Source of the DNA: Paenibacillus rhizosphaerae
GTDB taxonomy: Bacteria > Bacillota > Bacilli > Paenibacillales > Paenibacillaceae
Length of the DNA: 64,000 bases
Reading direction: 5' to 3'
Assembly (NCBI RefSeq): GCF_014192015.1
Contig: NZ_JACHXJ010000002.1
Span: 868,001 to 932,000 of the forward strand
Part shown: piece by piece, positions 10,198 through 18,679 of the stretch
Layout: each line of letters begins with the position of its first letter
How positions within the stretch are numbered: position 1 is the first letter of the stretch
The notes under the pieces: generated by a model
What the model saw: the letters and a program-made list of their open reading frames with translations, nothing else
Database searches by the model: none
Told to the model about the DNA's origin: nothing
Program-made: the position numbers and the translations under genes

Positions 10198-10214
10198 CAT
10201 GTTATCATGACATG
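10198..10214. promoter_or_regulatory. 17-bp inverted repeat (CATGT-N7-ACATG) upstream of gltD
   Basis: The two 5-bp arms are perfect. The spacing resembles GlnR/TnrA-type sites (TGTNA-N7-TNACA), but the arms do not match that consensus well, so it is only a candidate operator, or could belong to the end of dfrA. A possible TATAAT box lies downstream at 10286-10291. Confidence 0.3.
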
Positions 10215-10388
10215 TGATTTCGATGTTAAATAGTACAAATAATTATGCGGATAATCCATTTAATATTCAAAGTTTCAAATGATACTATAATTGAAATATC
10301 TATGTAGAATGAACTTGAGAGTATCATGCTCTAACACGGAAGCTGCGCCGTGCTCAGGGGATAATACATGCACAGACTCGGGTTCAAT

Positions 10389-10417
10389 CTATCTACGTGT
10401 CGTAATGTGATAGATAG
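10389..10417 (+). promoter_or_regulatory. Hairpin in the gltD leader
   Basis: CTATCTA at 10389-10395 pairs perfectly with TAGATAG at 10411-10417 around a 15-nt loop, 50 bp before the gltD start. There is no T-run, so it is not an obvious terminator. Function unknown. Confidence 0.35.
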
Positions 10418-10466
10418 GAAGAAACTTTCAACAAGATAGAAAAGAACGGATGGGGGAAAATGCGTC

Positions 10467-11954
10467 ATGTCAACACCAACAGGCTTTATGGAGTACAGCC
10501 GCCAGCTTCCGGCGGATCGCGATCCTGCACAGCGGATTAAGGATTGGGAAGAGTTCCATAAACATATGTCCGAAGAAGAACTGCGCACCCAGGGCGCACG
10601 CTGTATGGATTGCGGAACACCTTACTGTCATACGGGAATCGATATGGCCGGAGGCACATCGGGCTGCCCGGTCAACAATCTGATTCCGGAATGGAACAAC
10701 CTCATCTACCGCGGCCTGTGGAGAGAAGCGCTGGAGCGTCTGCATAAAACGAATAACTTTCCGGAGTTCACCGGCCGGATTTGTCCGGCTCCATGCGAAG
10801 GCTCTTGTACCGTCGGCCTGATCGGCCAGCCGGTAACGATCAAAACGATCGAGCAGGCTATTATTGATAAAGGGTTTGAAGAAGGATGGGTCGTGCCGAA
10901 TCCACCGGAGAAGCGTACAGGCAAACGCGTGGCGGTCGTGGGCTCGGGCCCGGCAGGACTGGCCGCGGCAGCACAGCTGAACAAAGCGGGCCACAGCGTG
11001 ACGGTATATGAGCGCGCGGATCGCATCGGCGGTCTGCTGATGTACGGTATCCCGTCGATGAAGCTCGACAAATCTGTCGTTCAGCGCCGCGTGGACTTGC
11101 TCGCAGCGGAAGGCATCCAGTTTATTACGAACACCGAAATCGGCAAGGACATCCCTGCGCAGCAGCTCGTTGACGATTACGATGCGGTCGTGTTGTGCGG
11201 CGGAGCTACCAAACCGCGCGAATTCAACATTGAAGGCAGCGATTTGAACGGGGTTCATTATGCCATGACTTACTTGAACGGTACGATCAAGAGCTTTCTG
11301 GACTCGGGTCTTGCCGACGGGAACTACATTTCCGCAGAAGGCAAAGACGTTATCGTGATCGGCGGCGGCGACACCGGTTCGGACTGCGTCGCAACAGCAC
11401 TGCGTCATGGCTGCGCAAGCGTAACGCAGTTTGGCACGCATGAGAAGGCACCGCTGGAGCGTGATCCAATCAACAACCCTTGGCCGCAGTTCCCGAACGT
11501 ATACACGCTCGACTACGCCCAGGAAGAGGCGAAAGCGGTCTTCGGCAGCGATCCGCGTGAATTTTCCATCATGACCACCAAATTCGTGGGGGATGATAAA
11601 GGTAACCTCCAGGAGCTGCACACCGTTCAAATTCAGCGGATGGTGGACGAAACCGGACGTAAAATCTATCAGCCGATTCCGGGAACGGAGCGGGTATTCA
11701 AAGCGCAAATGGCGCTGATCGCCATCGGCTTCGACGGACCGGAGCAGACGATTACCGAACAGCTCGGCCTCGAAACGGACCGCCGCTCGAACGTAAAGGC
11801 ACGGAAGGGTAAATACAACACGAATGTGGACAAAGTTTTCGCAGCCGGCGACATGCGCCGCGGCCAAAGCTTGGTCGTATGGGCCATCAACGAAGGCCGC
11901 GAAGCTGCCCGTGAAGTGGACAAATATTTGATGGGATCGACGGTGCTGGTATAA
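10467..11954 (+). CDS. gltD: Glutamate synthase small (beta) subunit, NADPH-dependent
   Basis: This 495-residue protein matches the glutamate synthase beta subunit, which passes electrons from NADPH through FAD to the large subunit. The N-terminal domain carries Fe-S cysteines (GARCMDCGTPYC and RICPAPCEGSC); the FAD site is VVGSGPAGLAAAAQL near residue 155, and a second dinucleotide motif, VIGGGDTGSDC, lies near 295. The large subunit GltA is not adjacent: the upstream gene is dfrA and the next is a GNAT enzyme, so this copy is either a stand-alone gene or works with a distant GltA. Stand-alone GltD-like oxidoreductases exist, so the partner is not certain. Confidence 0.9.
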   Translation: MSTPTGFMEYSRQLPADRDPAQRIKDWEEFHKHMSEEELRTQGARCMDCGTPYCHTGIDMAGGTSGCPVNNLIPEWNNLIYRGLWREALERLHKTNNFPEFTGRICPAPCEGSCTVGLIGQPVTIKTIEQAIIDKGFEEGWVVPNPPEKRTGKRVAVVGSGPAGLAAAAQLNKAGHSVTVYERADRIGGLLMYGIPSMKLDKSVVQRRVDLLAAEGIQFITNTEIGKDIPAQQLVDDYDAVVLCGGATKPREFNIEGSDLNGVHYAMTYLNGTIKSFLDSGLADGNYISAEGKDVIVIGGGDTGSDCVATALRHGCASVTQFGTHEKAPLERDPINNPWPQFPNVYTLDYAQEEAKAVFGSDPREFSIMTTKFVGDDKGNLQELHTVQIQRMVDETGRKIYQPIPGTERVFKAQMALIAIGFDGPEQTITEQLGLETDRRSNVKARKGKYNTNVDKVFAAGDMRRGQSLVVWAINEGREAAREVDKYLMGSTVLV

Positions 11955-11989
11955 GGCTGCTACATCGTCTTTCGGGTATTTTAAGACAA

Positions 11990-12023
11990 CAGCTCCGATT
12001 GTGTCGGGGCTGATATTTTTTTT
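11990..12023 (+). terminator. Rho-independent terminator of gltD
   Basis: CAGCTCCGA and TCGGGGCTG form a 9-bp stem around a 5-nt loop, followed by ATA and a run of nine T residues, 36 bp after gltD. Confidence 0.88.
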
Positions 12024-12065
12024 CGTTACATCATGTCAAATATCGAAGTAAGGAGGCGGAAATCA

Positions 12066-12509
12066 GTGGGACAAATAACGGCTTATGTGGAGAAGGATCA
12101 CGATCAATTGGTTGATTTGTGGTACCGGGCGGTCCGTGAGACGCATGCTTTTTTAACCGAGGCAGACATCGCATTCTACCGACAGATTGTAGACGAGCAG
12201 GCGCTGAAGCTTGTGGAAGTGTGGGTGGAAAAGGATGACAGCGGCGTCCCCTTGGGCTTCATCGGGCTGGACGGCAGCATGGTGGAAATGCTGTTCGTCG
12301 ATCCCGACCGGCATGGACAAGGCATCGGCACCCGGTTACTCCAGTATGCGGAGCAGCTGAAGGGGAGCGGGCTGCGGGTCGACGTCAACGAACAGAACGA
12401 AGGGGCATACGCGTTTTATAAGCGCTACGGATTTGTACGGACGGGGCGTTCCGAGCTGGACGGCTCCGGACGGCCATTCCCGCTCCTGCATTTGGAGCTG
12501 CAACGGTAA
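12066..12509 (+). CDS. GNAT-family N-acetyltransferase
   Basis: The GTG at 12066 follows AAGGAGGCGG with good spacing; the in-frame ATG at 12033 lies upstream of that site, so 147 residues is preferred. The acetyl-CoA binding motif A is visible as VDPDRHGQGIGTRLLQ (around residue 75-90), followed by VNEQNEGAYAFYKRYGF, typical of small GNAT enzymes like YjaB. The substrate is not readable. It lies alone between the gltD terminator and a converging MerR-type gene. Confidence 0.85.
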   Translation: MGQITAYVEKDHDQLVDLWYRAVRETHAFLTEADIAFYRQIVDEQALKLVEVWVEKDDSGVPLGFIGLDGSMVEMLFVDPDRHGQGIGTRLLQYAEQLKGSGLRVDVNEQNEGAYAFYKRYGFVRTGRSELDGSGRPFPLLHLELQR

Positions 12510-12527
12510 ACCAATGCATCCGAAGCG

Positions 12528-12563
12528 AAGCACCCGGTCAGGGAGCTTCCCCGGGTGCTTTTT
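12528..12563 (+). terminator. Rho-independent terminator after the GNAT gene
   Basis: A 10-bp stem, AAGCACCCGG with CCGGGTGCTT, is followed by T residues. The loop contains the stop codon of the convergent MerR-type gene, so the element overlaps its 3' end. The T-run is only on the plus side. Confidence 0.8.
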
Positions 12564-13323
12564 CCGCTTTCGCTTTTTGGTAATAATCAAACCACAAGCC
12601 TTTAATGTATTCTACCGGATCGATCAGTCCTTCTTCGACGCACAGCTCGACCAGCATGTGTACCCCGAAGAACTGCCGCCGGTTCCGGTCATGGATGCTC
12701 GATAACGCCTCGAGCGTCACCTCCTTCGCTTTTTCAACGCTATGCTGCTCGACGCCTTGCACGATTTCTTTCATGTTTTCCAACACATAAACCGTCTTCC
12801 TTAATGTACGAATCAGCAAAATTTGCCGGACATGCGTTGGGGTAAACAGCCTGTACCCGTTTTCGGGATCCCGATCCGGCTGGATCAGTCCTTCTTTTTC
12901 CCAATGCCGGATCGCCGAGGCCTGAACATCCGTAAGCTCAGCTGCTTCGCCGATCGTCATGCGGCTCTTCAATCGTTTGCCGGAGACAAGCGGCAGTTCG
13001 GGATCCTGAAGCAAAGCGAGGGTCTGCTCGGCAACCGTTTTTTCATGCTGCAGACGAGCCTGCTCCTGATTGACGAGCCAGAAAGCTCCGTCCATGTCAC
13101 GTTGTTGAATCAAGCGAAGCACTTCAGAGGTCACCCCGACGCCGAATCCCGAAAACATGGCACGCAGGCAGCGGAAATAAGCCAGGTGCACCTTGGTGTA
13201 CAGGCGGTAGCCGTTATCCGAACGCTCCGGCTCGGGGACTACCCCCCAGGATTCATAGTGGCGCAGGGCGCTGGTGCTGATATACAATTCCCTGGCGATT
13301 TCGATCGGCTTATAATAACGCAA
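12538..13323 (-). CDS. MerR-family regulator with two MerR-type helix-turn-helix segments
   Basis: The 261-residue protein contains two MerR-like DNA-binding segments. The first covers about residues 1-70 (KPIEIARELYISTSALRHYE, then GYRLYTKVHLAYFRCL). The second covers about 118-190 (MTIGEAAELTDVQASAIRHW, then GYRLFTPTHVRQILLIRTLR). A normal MerR protein has one such domain and a dimerisation helix. The start is TTG at 13323 with AAAAGGA close by and a run of ten G residues just upstream. It is divergent from a DrrAB-like ABC exporter, which it probably controls; no metal-binding cysteine pattern is seen, so a drug or other organic inducer is more likely. Confidence 0.82.
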   Translation of the reverse strand: MRYYKPIEIARELYISTSALRHYESWGVVPEPERSDNGYRLYTKVHLAYFRCLRAMFSGFGVGVTSEVLRLIQQRDMDGAFWLVNQEQARLQHEKTVAEQTLALLQDPELPLVSGKRLKSRMTIGEAAELTDVQASAIRHWEKEGLIQPDRDPENGYRLFTPTHVRQILLIRTLRKTVYVLENMKEIVQGVEQHSVEKAKEVTLEALSSIHDRNRRQFFGVHMLVELCVEEGLIDPVEYIKGLWFDYYQKAKAEKAPGEAP

Positions 13324-13331
13324 TTCCTTTT

Positions 13332-13341
13332 CCCCCCCCCC
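13332..13341. repeat. Homopolymer tract of ten C (G on the coding strand) before the MerR-type gene
   Basis: Ten consecutive G residues on the minus strand lie 8 bp upstream of the TTG start, next to the ribosome binding site. Tracts like this can change length by slippage. Confidence 0.8.
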
Positions 13342-13544
13342 TATGCGGCGCTTGGACTATCTTCACTCCCCCAAGAATAACATGCCGGCAAACACTGCAC
13401 AAAAAGCTTAAAGTTACATGATAATGTCCCGTTACAGAGTTACTAAGCATACAGTTGAAAATTTCTGCAAGCCTTCCCATTTGCATCAGTGTTATAAAAT
13501 TTGGGTGTGAGTTGAATTCAAGCGAGTGAGGAGGCAGGTAGAAC

Positions 13545-14516
13545 ATGAAACAGGAATTAGCCATTGAAGTGCGTGGTCTAAGGAAAGCCTATGGCACGGA
13601 GGATGTTCTCAAGGGATTGGACCTGCGGGTTGGGCGAGGAACCGTGTACGGCGTACTCGGCCCCAATGGGGCAGGCAAGACGACGCTGGTTGGCATTTTG
13701 TCTACGCTGGTTGCACCGGATTCCGGTTCGGTCCGGATCTTTGGGCTCGACGTCGTTCGGGAGGCCGATGCCGTCCGCCGAAGGATCGGGCTCACCGGAC
13801 AATTCGCCGCCGTGGACGAGGAGATGAGCGGCCGTGATAATCTGGTCCTCTTCGGCAGACTGGCGGGTTATTCCGCCCGGGAGGCCAAAGTCCGGGCCGA
13901 AGAGCTGCTGAATGCGTTTGGCCTGACCGATGCGGCCGGCCGTGCGGCCGGAAAGTATTCCGGGGGCATGCGGAGGAGGCTGGATATCGCGGCGGCAATG
14001 CTCGTTGCGCCGGATCTTCTGTTTCTGGACGAACCGACGACCGGTCTGGATCCGAGGAGCCGCAGCGAAGTGTGGGATATCGTGCGCGCTTTAGTGAACC
14101 ATGGCACAACCGTGCTGCTGACGACCCAGTATCTGGAGGAAGCGGACCAGCTTGCCGACCGCGTGGCAGTGATCGGCGAGGGCTCCGTCATCGCCGAAGG
14201 GACGCCCGCCGAACTAAAGGCTTCCATCGGTTCGGGTTCGATTCAGATCCGGCTGGCCGACCCGAAGCAGCGCGGAGAAGCCGAGCAGGTCCTGCGGCGC
14301 GTACTTCAAACCGAAGCCAGGCTTCATGCGAATCCCGCCGAACTGTCGGCTCAAGTCTCCGATCCGCGGCAGGCTGCGCTGGCGCTGACGGAACTCAGTG
14401 AGGCAGGCATTTATACGCACCAATACTCGCTGGGAGAGCCTAGTCTTGACGAGGTTTTTCTCACGCTGACCGGTAGGGGCGCTCTAGTAGAAACTTTGAA
14501 GGAGGAGAACCGATGA
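13545..14516 (+). CDS. ABC transporter ATP-binding protein, DrrA (daunorubicin resistance) type
   Basis: This 323-residue ATPase has Walker A GPNGAGKTT at residues 39-47, the signature YSGGMRRRLD near 141, Walker B LLFLDEPTTGLDP near 160 and a C-terminal extension of about 90 residues ending in SLDEVFLTLTG, a mark of DrrA/CcmA-type exporters. It starts with ATG after GAGGAGGCAGG. The permease gene overlaps its stop by 4 bp, so the two are translationally coupled. The pair probably exports a drug or other amphipathic compound, under control of the divergent MerR-type gene. Confidence 0.92.
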   Translation: MKQELAIEVRGLRKAYGTEDVLKGLDLRVGRGTVYGVLGPNGAGKTTLVGILSTLVAPDSGSVRIFGLDVVREADAVRRRIGLTGQFAAVDEEMSGRDNLVLFGRLAGYSAREAKVRAEELLNAFGLTDAAGRAAGKYSGGMRRRLDIAAAMLVAPDLLFLDEPTTGLDPRSRSEVWDIVRALVNHGTTVLLTTQYLEEADQLADRVAVIGEGSVIAEGTPAELKASIGSGSIQIRLADPKQRGEAEQVLRRVLQTEARLHANPAELSAQVSDPRQAALALTELSEAGIYTHQYSLGEPSLDEVFLTLTGRGALVETLKEENR

Positions 14517-15334
14517 GTGATGCACAGTCCAAAATGCTGGCCGCCCTGAACTTGAAGGAGCGTCCGCCACGGCCGGGCGCGCTGCAGGCGGTACTGGCCT
14601 TTATTTGGCGCTCGTGGCGAAAAACGATCGGCAACGCGGCTTATTTAGCGATCGATTCGATCATTTTTCCGGCGGTCTTTCTGCTGATCTTTACGTATTT
14701 GTTCGGCGGCGCCATCTCCGGATCAACGGATAATTACCTGCAGTACCTGCTGCCGGGCATGATGGTGTATACCGTTACCACCATGACAGTATACATCGGC
14801 ATCAATCTTAAAACGGATATCGAACGCGGTGTTTTCAACCGATTTCGAACGCTGCCGTTCTGGCAGCCCGCGGCGATCATCGGCACGATGGCCATCAACC
14901 TCATTTCCTTTGCCGTCGGGATCATCACGACGTTAGGACTCGGGATGCTGCTCGGATTCCGCCCGGAAGCGGGGTTGCCTGGAATGCTGCTGTCAATGCT
15001 GCTCGTGATGCTGTATGCTTTCGGTTTCAGCTGGATTTTTGCCTGCCTGGGTCTGTCCGTACGAAAAACCGAATCGCTCACAACCATGTCCTATCTCGTA
15101 CTGTATCCGCTCATGTTTACGAGCAACGTGTTTGCCGATACGTCCACCATGCCGGACTGGCTGGGTCCGGTCGTTGCTTACAATCCCGTCAGCCTGGCTT
15201 CCTCATCCGCCCGGGCACTGATGCATGGCACGACGGGTGCTGCGGCACTGACCACCACGCTGATCGGCCTGGGATGTATGATTGCCGTGTTTATGCCGCT
15301 TGCGTTTCGGCTTTACCGCAAAAAAAGTAAATGA
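14513..15334 (+). CDS. ABC-2 type permease, DrrB type
   Basis: This 273-residue membrane protein overlaps the ATPase gene by 4 bp (ATGA). An N-terminal cytoplasmic stretch of about 35 residues is followed by six predicted membrane segments; the central EAA-like region RGVFNRFRTLPFWQPA (about 104-120) is typical of ABC-2 permeases, as is the late SLASSSARAL segment. It forms the channel of the exporter with the preceding ATPase. Confidence 0.92.
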   Translation: MSDAQSKMLAALNLKERPPRPGALQAVLAFIWRSWRKTIGNAAYLAIDSIIFPAVFLLIFTYLFGGAISGSTDNYLQYLLPGMMVYTVTTMTVYIGINLKTDIERGVFNRFRTLPFWQPAAIIGTMAINLISFAVGIITTLGLGMLLGFRPEAGLPGMLLSMLLVMLYAFGFSWIFACLGLSVRKTESLTTMSYLVLYPLMFTSNVFADTSTMPDWLGPVVAYNPVSLASSSARALMHGTTGAAALTTTLIGLGCMIAVFMPLAFRLYRKKSK

Positions 15335-15438
15335 CCGAAACCAACCGCAAACATCGTCAGGGACTGAAACCGCTAAGGTTGATGCAGTGGGAGGCCCCGC
15401 AGCCACGAGATGACTCTCCCCAGGCTTCCCCGATTGCA

Positions 15439-15468
15439 TTGAAAATCAGGACTCTCATATGCTATCAT
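15439..15468 (+). promoter_or_regulatory. Sigma-A type promoter upstream of topB
   Basis: TTGAAA (15439-15444) and TATCAT (15463-15468) are separated by 18 bp, about 100 bp before the topB start. Confidence 0.55.
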
Positions 15469-15517
15469 AATTTAGAGTCAATTCTATCAGAACGTGGAAG
15501 TTATCCATGAATAAACC

Positions 15518-15545
15518 GGCCGGGAGCAGCTTTTCTCGGCCTTTT
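15518..15545 (+). terminator. Terminator-like hairpin in the topB leader
   Basis: GGCCGGGAG pairs imperfectly (two-base bulge) with CTCGGCC and is followed by five T residues, 20 bp before the topB start. It could end read-through from the ABC permease or attenuate topB transcription from the promoter at 15439. Confidence 0.5.
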
Positions 15546-15565
15546 TCCATGCGGGGAGCGAATGC

Positions 15566-17830
15566 TTGTTGAAAACTCTAGTCATAGCAGAAAAACCGGA
15601 TATGGGGCGCAACATTGCTGCGGTTATTGAACCGAGGGCGAAGAATGCCCGTTCCTATCTGGAGGGGGAGCAGTATATCATTACCTGGGCCATCGGACAT
15701 CTCGTCGGTCTGGCAGAGCCGGACGCTTATGATGACCGGTACAAGAAATGGAACTTTCGTGATCTGCCGATCATGCCCGATCAATTCAAAATCGTACCGC
15801 ATTATAAAACGAAAGACCAGCTGAAAACGATCGGGGAGCTGGCAAAACGCTGCGACCGGATCGTCAATGCCTGCGATGCGGGACGGGAGGGGCAGTACAT
15901 CTTTGCGCTGATTCAGCAGCAGCTGAAGCTGAAGCAGCCCGTCCGGCGGCTATGGATCTCGGATCTGACCGCGGAGAGTATCGCCCAGGGCTTCAGAGAG
16001 CTGCGCGCCGCCGAGGAATTCGAAAATTTGACGCAGGCCGCCAGGGCCCGCAGCGAGGCGGACTGGCTTATCGGCATGAACGCGACCCGGGCGTTTACGA
16101 CCAAGCATAATACACTGCTGTCCGTCGGGCGGGTTCAGACGCCCGTGCTGGCGCTCATTTATGACCGGCAAAAGGAAATCGAGTCGTTTGAGTCGCTGAC
16201 GTATTACGAGGTCAAGGCTCATTTTCGCCAAGAGGCGCTGGAGTACACGGGAACGTGGCAGGGGGACCGGCTGACCTCCAAGGAGAAGGCCGAGGCGATT
16301 GCCGCAAGAGTTAAAGGAAAGGAAGGCAAAATCGCTAAATACGAAGTCAAAGATACGAAGGAGTATCCTTTTAAGCTGTATGATCTGACGCTGCTGCAGC
16401 GGGACGCGAATGCCAAGTTCGGCTTCTCCGCCAAGAAGACGCTGGACATCGCGCAGGCTTTGTATGAACGGCATAAGGTGATTTCATATCCAAGGACCAA
16501 CTCGAACTACGTCAATGAGCAAAATATTGAAGGGATGCATAAGGCGCTGCATATGCTGAAATCCACTTCATACAAGGAACAGGCTGAAGGGGCCAACTCA
16601 TCCCTGGTGCACAAGAACAACAAGGCGATCTGCAATCCGGAGAGGGTTGAGGATCACCATGCCATCCTTCCGACGCTTAAGCGGCCCGGCCAGTTGGGCA
16701 AGGAGGAACAGCAGCTGTACGACCTGATCATTCTGCGGTTTTTGTCCCAGTTCTATCCGCCCGCCTTATACAAGCAGCATACAGTCCTGACCGAGGTGGA
16801 GGGGGACTTGTTCAAAACGAACGTGAAGGAGCTGCTGTCGCTGGGATGGAAGGTGCTGCTGCCGAGCACCGATAAGGGCGGTAAGAAAACGAAATCCTCA
16901 AAGCAGGAGGAAGAGGAAGAAAATCTGGAGTGGAATGACCGGGCTTTCGATCTGGATCCCGAAAAGGCGGTGAAATGCGGCAAGAGCGAAGCCAAAGAGA
17001 AAGCCACGCAGCCGCCGAAGAGCTATACGGAGGGAACGCTGCTGAAGGCGATGGAAAGCGCGGGCCGGACGATTGAAAACGACGAGCTGCGGGATGCGAT
17101 GAAGGACAGCGGTCTCGGCACGCCGGCCACCCGTGCGGCGACGATCGAACGGCTGAAGAAGGTCGGGTATATCGCCATGCAAGGCAAGAAGATCACGATT
17201 ACCCAGAAGGGACGGACAGCGGTCGAGCTCATTCGCCAGGCAGGCGTTGAGCTGCTGACGTCTCCCGAGATGACCGGGCAGTGGGAACGGCGTCTTCATC
17301 AAATCTCCAAGGGCGAGGCGGCCTCGGTCAAATTTATGGACAATGTTCGCAAGTTTACGGTTTCCATCATTGAAAAGGTTGGCGTCCAGCAGGCGGCACC
17401 ATCCTCGCTCTTCGGTACGGAACAGGAACAGGGCCGAGGGAAGTCTCGCTCAAGGTCGGCAACAGGCAGAGGCAAGCGGGGGACAGGATCCGCTTCGCGG
17501 ACGGCCCGTACGGAGACCGCCGCTGCTGCCGCCGCCCCTGCCCCGCCGGGGGAACGGCTGACGCATGGGCCGTGTCCGCGGCCGGGCTGCCACGGCCAGA
17601 TTATCGAAGGGAAGAAGGGTTATGGCTGCACCGCCTTCAAGGACGGCTGCGGCTTTGTGATCTGGAAGGAGTTCTCGGGCAAGAAAATCAGTGCCAACAT
17701 GCTGAAATCGCTGCTGGCTTCCGGCCGTACGAAGCTGCTGTCCTTCAGCGGAAGCGGGGAACCGTATAAAGCGCGGATCGTGCTGCAGGATCAAAGTTCC
17801 GGCAAGCTGAGCATCGAGCGATCGACATAA
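15566..17830 (+). CDS. topB: DNA topoisomerase III
   Basis: This 754-residue type IA topoisomerase cuts one strand and passes another. The Toprim domain starts at residue 4 (LVIAEKPDMGRNIAAV) with a later NACDAGREGQYIF acidic motif. The catalytic tyrosine is in the ISYPRTNSNYV segment near residue 310, and GRVQTPVLALIYDR is also diagnostic. A basic Ser/Arg/Ala-rich linker (about 630-670) leads to a C-terminal zinc-ribbon-like repeat (CPRPGCHG, then GCTAFKDGCGF). The frame has no nearby ATG; two consecutive TTG codons at 15566 and 15569 follow GGGGAG, so initiation is at one of these. It appears monocistronic. Confidence 0.95.
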   Translation: MLKTLVIAEKPDMGRNIAAVIEPRAKNARSYLEGEQYIITWAIGHLVGLAEPDAYDDRYKKWNFRDLPIMPDQFKIVPHYKTKDQLKTIGELAKRCDRIVNACDAGREGQYIFALIQQQLKLKQPVRRLWISDLTAESIAQGFRELRAAEEFENLTQAARARSEADWLIGMNATRAFTTKHNTLLSVGRVQTPVLALIYDRQKEIESFESLTYYEVKAHFRQEALEYTGTWQGDRLTSKEKAEAIAARVKGKEGKIAKYEVKDTKEYPFKLYDLTLLQRDANAKFGFSAKKTLDIAQALYERHKVISYPRTNSNYVNEQNIEGMHKALHMLKSTSYKEQAEGANSSLVHKNNKAICNPERVEDHHAILPTLKRPGQLGKEEQQLYDLIILRFLSQFYPPALYKQHTVLTEVEGDLFKTNVKELLSLGWKVLLPSTDKGGKKTKSSKQEEEEENLEWNDRAFDLDPEKAVKCGKSEAKEKATQPPKSYTEGTLLKAMESAGRTIENDELRDAMKDSGLGTPATRAATIERLKKVGYIAMQGKKITITQKGRTAVELIRQAGVELLTSPEMTGQWERRLHQISKGEAASVKFMDNVRKFTVSIIEKVGVQQAAPSSLFGTEQEQGRGKSRSRSATGRGKRGTGSASRTARTETAAAAAAPAPPGERLTHGPCPRPGCHGQIIEGKKGYGCTAFKDGCGFVIWKEFSGKKISANMLKSLLASGRTKLLSFSGSGEPYKARIVLQDQSSGKLSIERST

Positions 17831-17841
17831 ATCATACCAAA

Positions 17842-17876
17842 AAGAACGGACCCCGACGGGCCCGCTCTTTTTTTTT
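17842..17876 (+). terminator. Rho-independent terminator of topB
   Basis: A 12-nt stem with two mismatches (AAGAACGGACCC with GGGCCCGCTCTT) and a tetraloop is followed by nine T residues, 12 bp after the stop codon. Confidence 0.88.
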
Positions 17877-17901
17877 GCCTATTTTATGGAGTCGGCACAA
17901 C

Positions 17902-18666
17902 TCACTGTCTCAAGGTGTTCGCGGAAGAAACGATGCTCTTGCTATGGATGACTTCGGGAACTTCCTCGATGCTTGTGACAGTGTAGAGGGAACTGTCCGG
18001 ATCCTTCTGCAGCTCCACCATGTTATAAATCCATTCGTTCTGCTGCTTGATATAAATGCTGTGGATTCCTGCCGATAATGCCGGCATCACATCGGTGCGC
18101 AGGGAGTTGCCGATCATCCAGGTGGAAGGGCGGTAGAAGCTTCCCTGTTTCAGGATGTTCTCCAGAGTCGCTTCGTTCTTGTGCTGCGTAATGTAGATCC
18201 GTTCGTCAAAATACTGGCTTAGCTTCATCTGGTCAATCTTCCGCTGTTGTATCGCCGTCTCCCCGCCGGTATACAGATACAGGTGATGTCCCTGTGATTT
18301 CAGCGACTCCAGCGTCTCCACCATGCCCGGGTAAGGCTCTACTTCCTGCTCGTACACGCTCAGCCCGAGCTCCATCAGCTGTTGTTCCTCGTCGGGCTGG
18401 ACAGGGCGGTTGAACTTGCGGCTGAAGAAGCGGTATGTTTCGATCAGCGATTTAGGGAAGATGCCGCTGCTGAAGCCGGCTTGGCTGACTGCGGCAACGT
18501 CGATTTCGATTTGCTTGCTGCGGATCTCTTCTGTCTTAATCTGGTGGGGCTCAAACCATTTTTGTACCCATTCAAAAAAATCCCCGAGGACGATGCCGAA
18601 ATACTTGTTGCAGTGGATCAGCGTGTCATCCAGATCGAACAGAATATGCTGTTCTGGTGCTTTCAA
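17902..18666 (-). CDS. HAD-superfamily hydrolase
   Basis: The 254-residue protein has the HAD nucleophile motif FDLDDTLI at residues 10-17, motif II YLYTGGE near 130 and a motif IV region MIGNSLRTDVMPALSAG near 182-198. It is a haloacid-dehalogenase-fold phosphatase of the YjjG/pyrimidine-nucleotidase-like size class, but the substrate cannot be assigned. It begins 13 bp after the stop of the ArsR-type regulator on the same strand, with an AAGGAGTGACC site, so the two probably form an operon. Confidence 0.85.
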   Translation of the reverse strand: MKAPEQHILFDLDDTLIHCNKYFGIVLGDFFEWVQKWFEPHQIKTEEIRSKQIEIDVAAVSQAGFSSGIFPKSLIETYRFFSRKFNRPVQPDEEQQLMELGLSVYEQEVEPYPGMVETLESLKSQGHHLYLYTGGETAIQQRKIDQMKLSQYFDERIYITQHKNEATLENILKQGSFYRPSTWMIGNSLRTDVMPALSAGIHSIYIKQQNEWIYNMVELQKDPDSSLYTVTSIEEVPEVIHSKSIVSSANTLRQ

Positions 18667-18679
18667 TTTAGGTCACTCC

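Noticed and set aside
10470..11867. Long minus-strand open frame opposite gltD
   Set aside because: Shadow frame from codon bias; no start signal or recognisable sequence.
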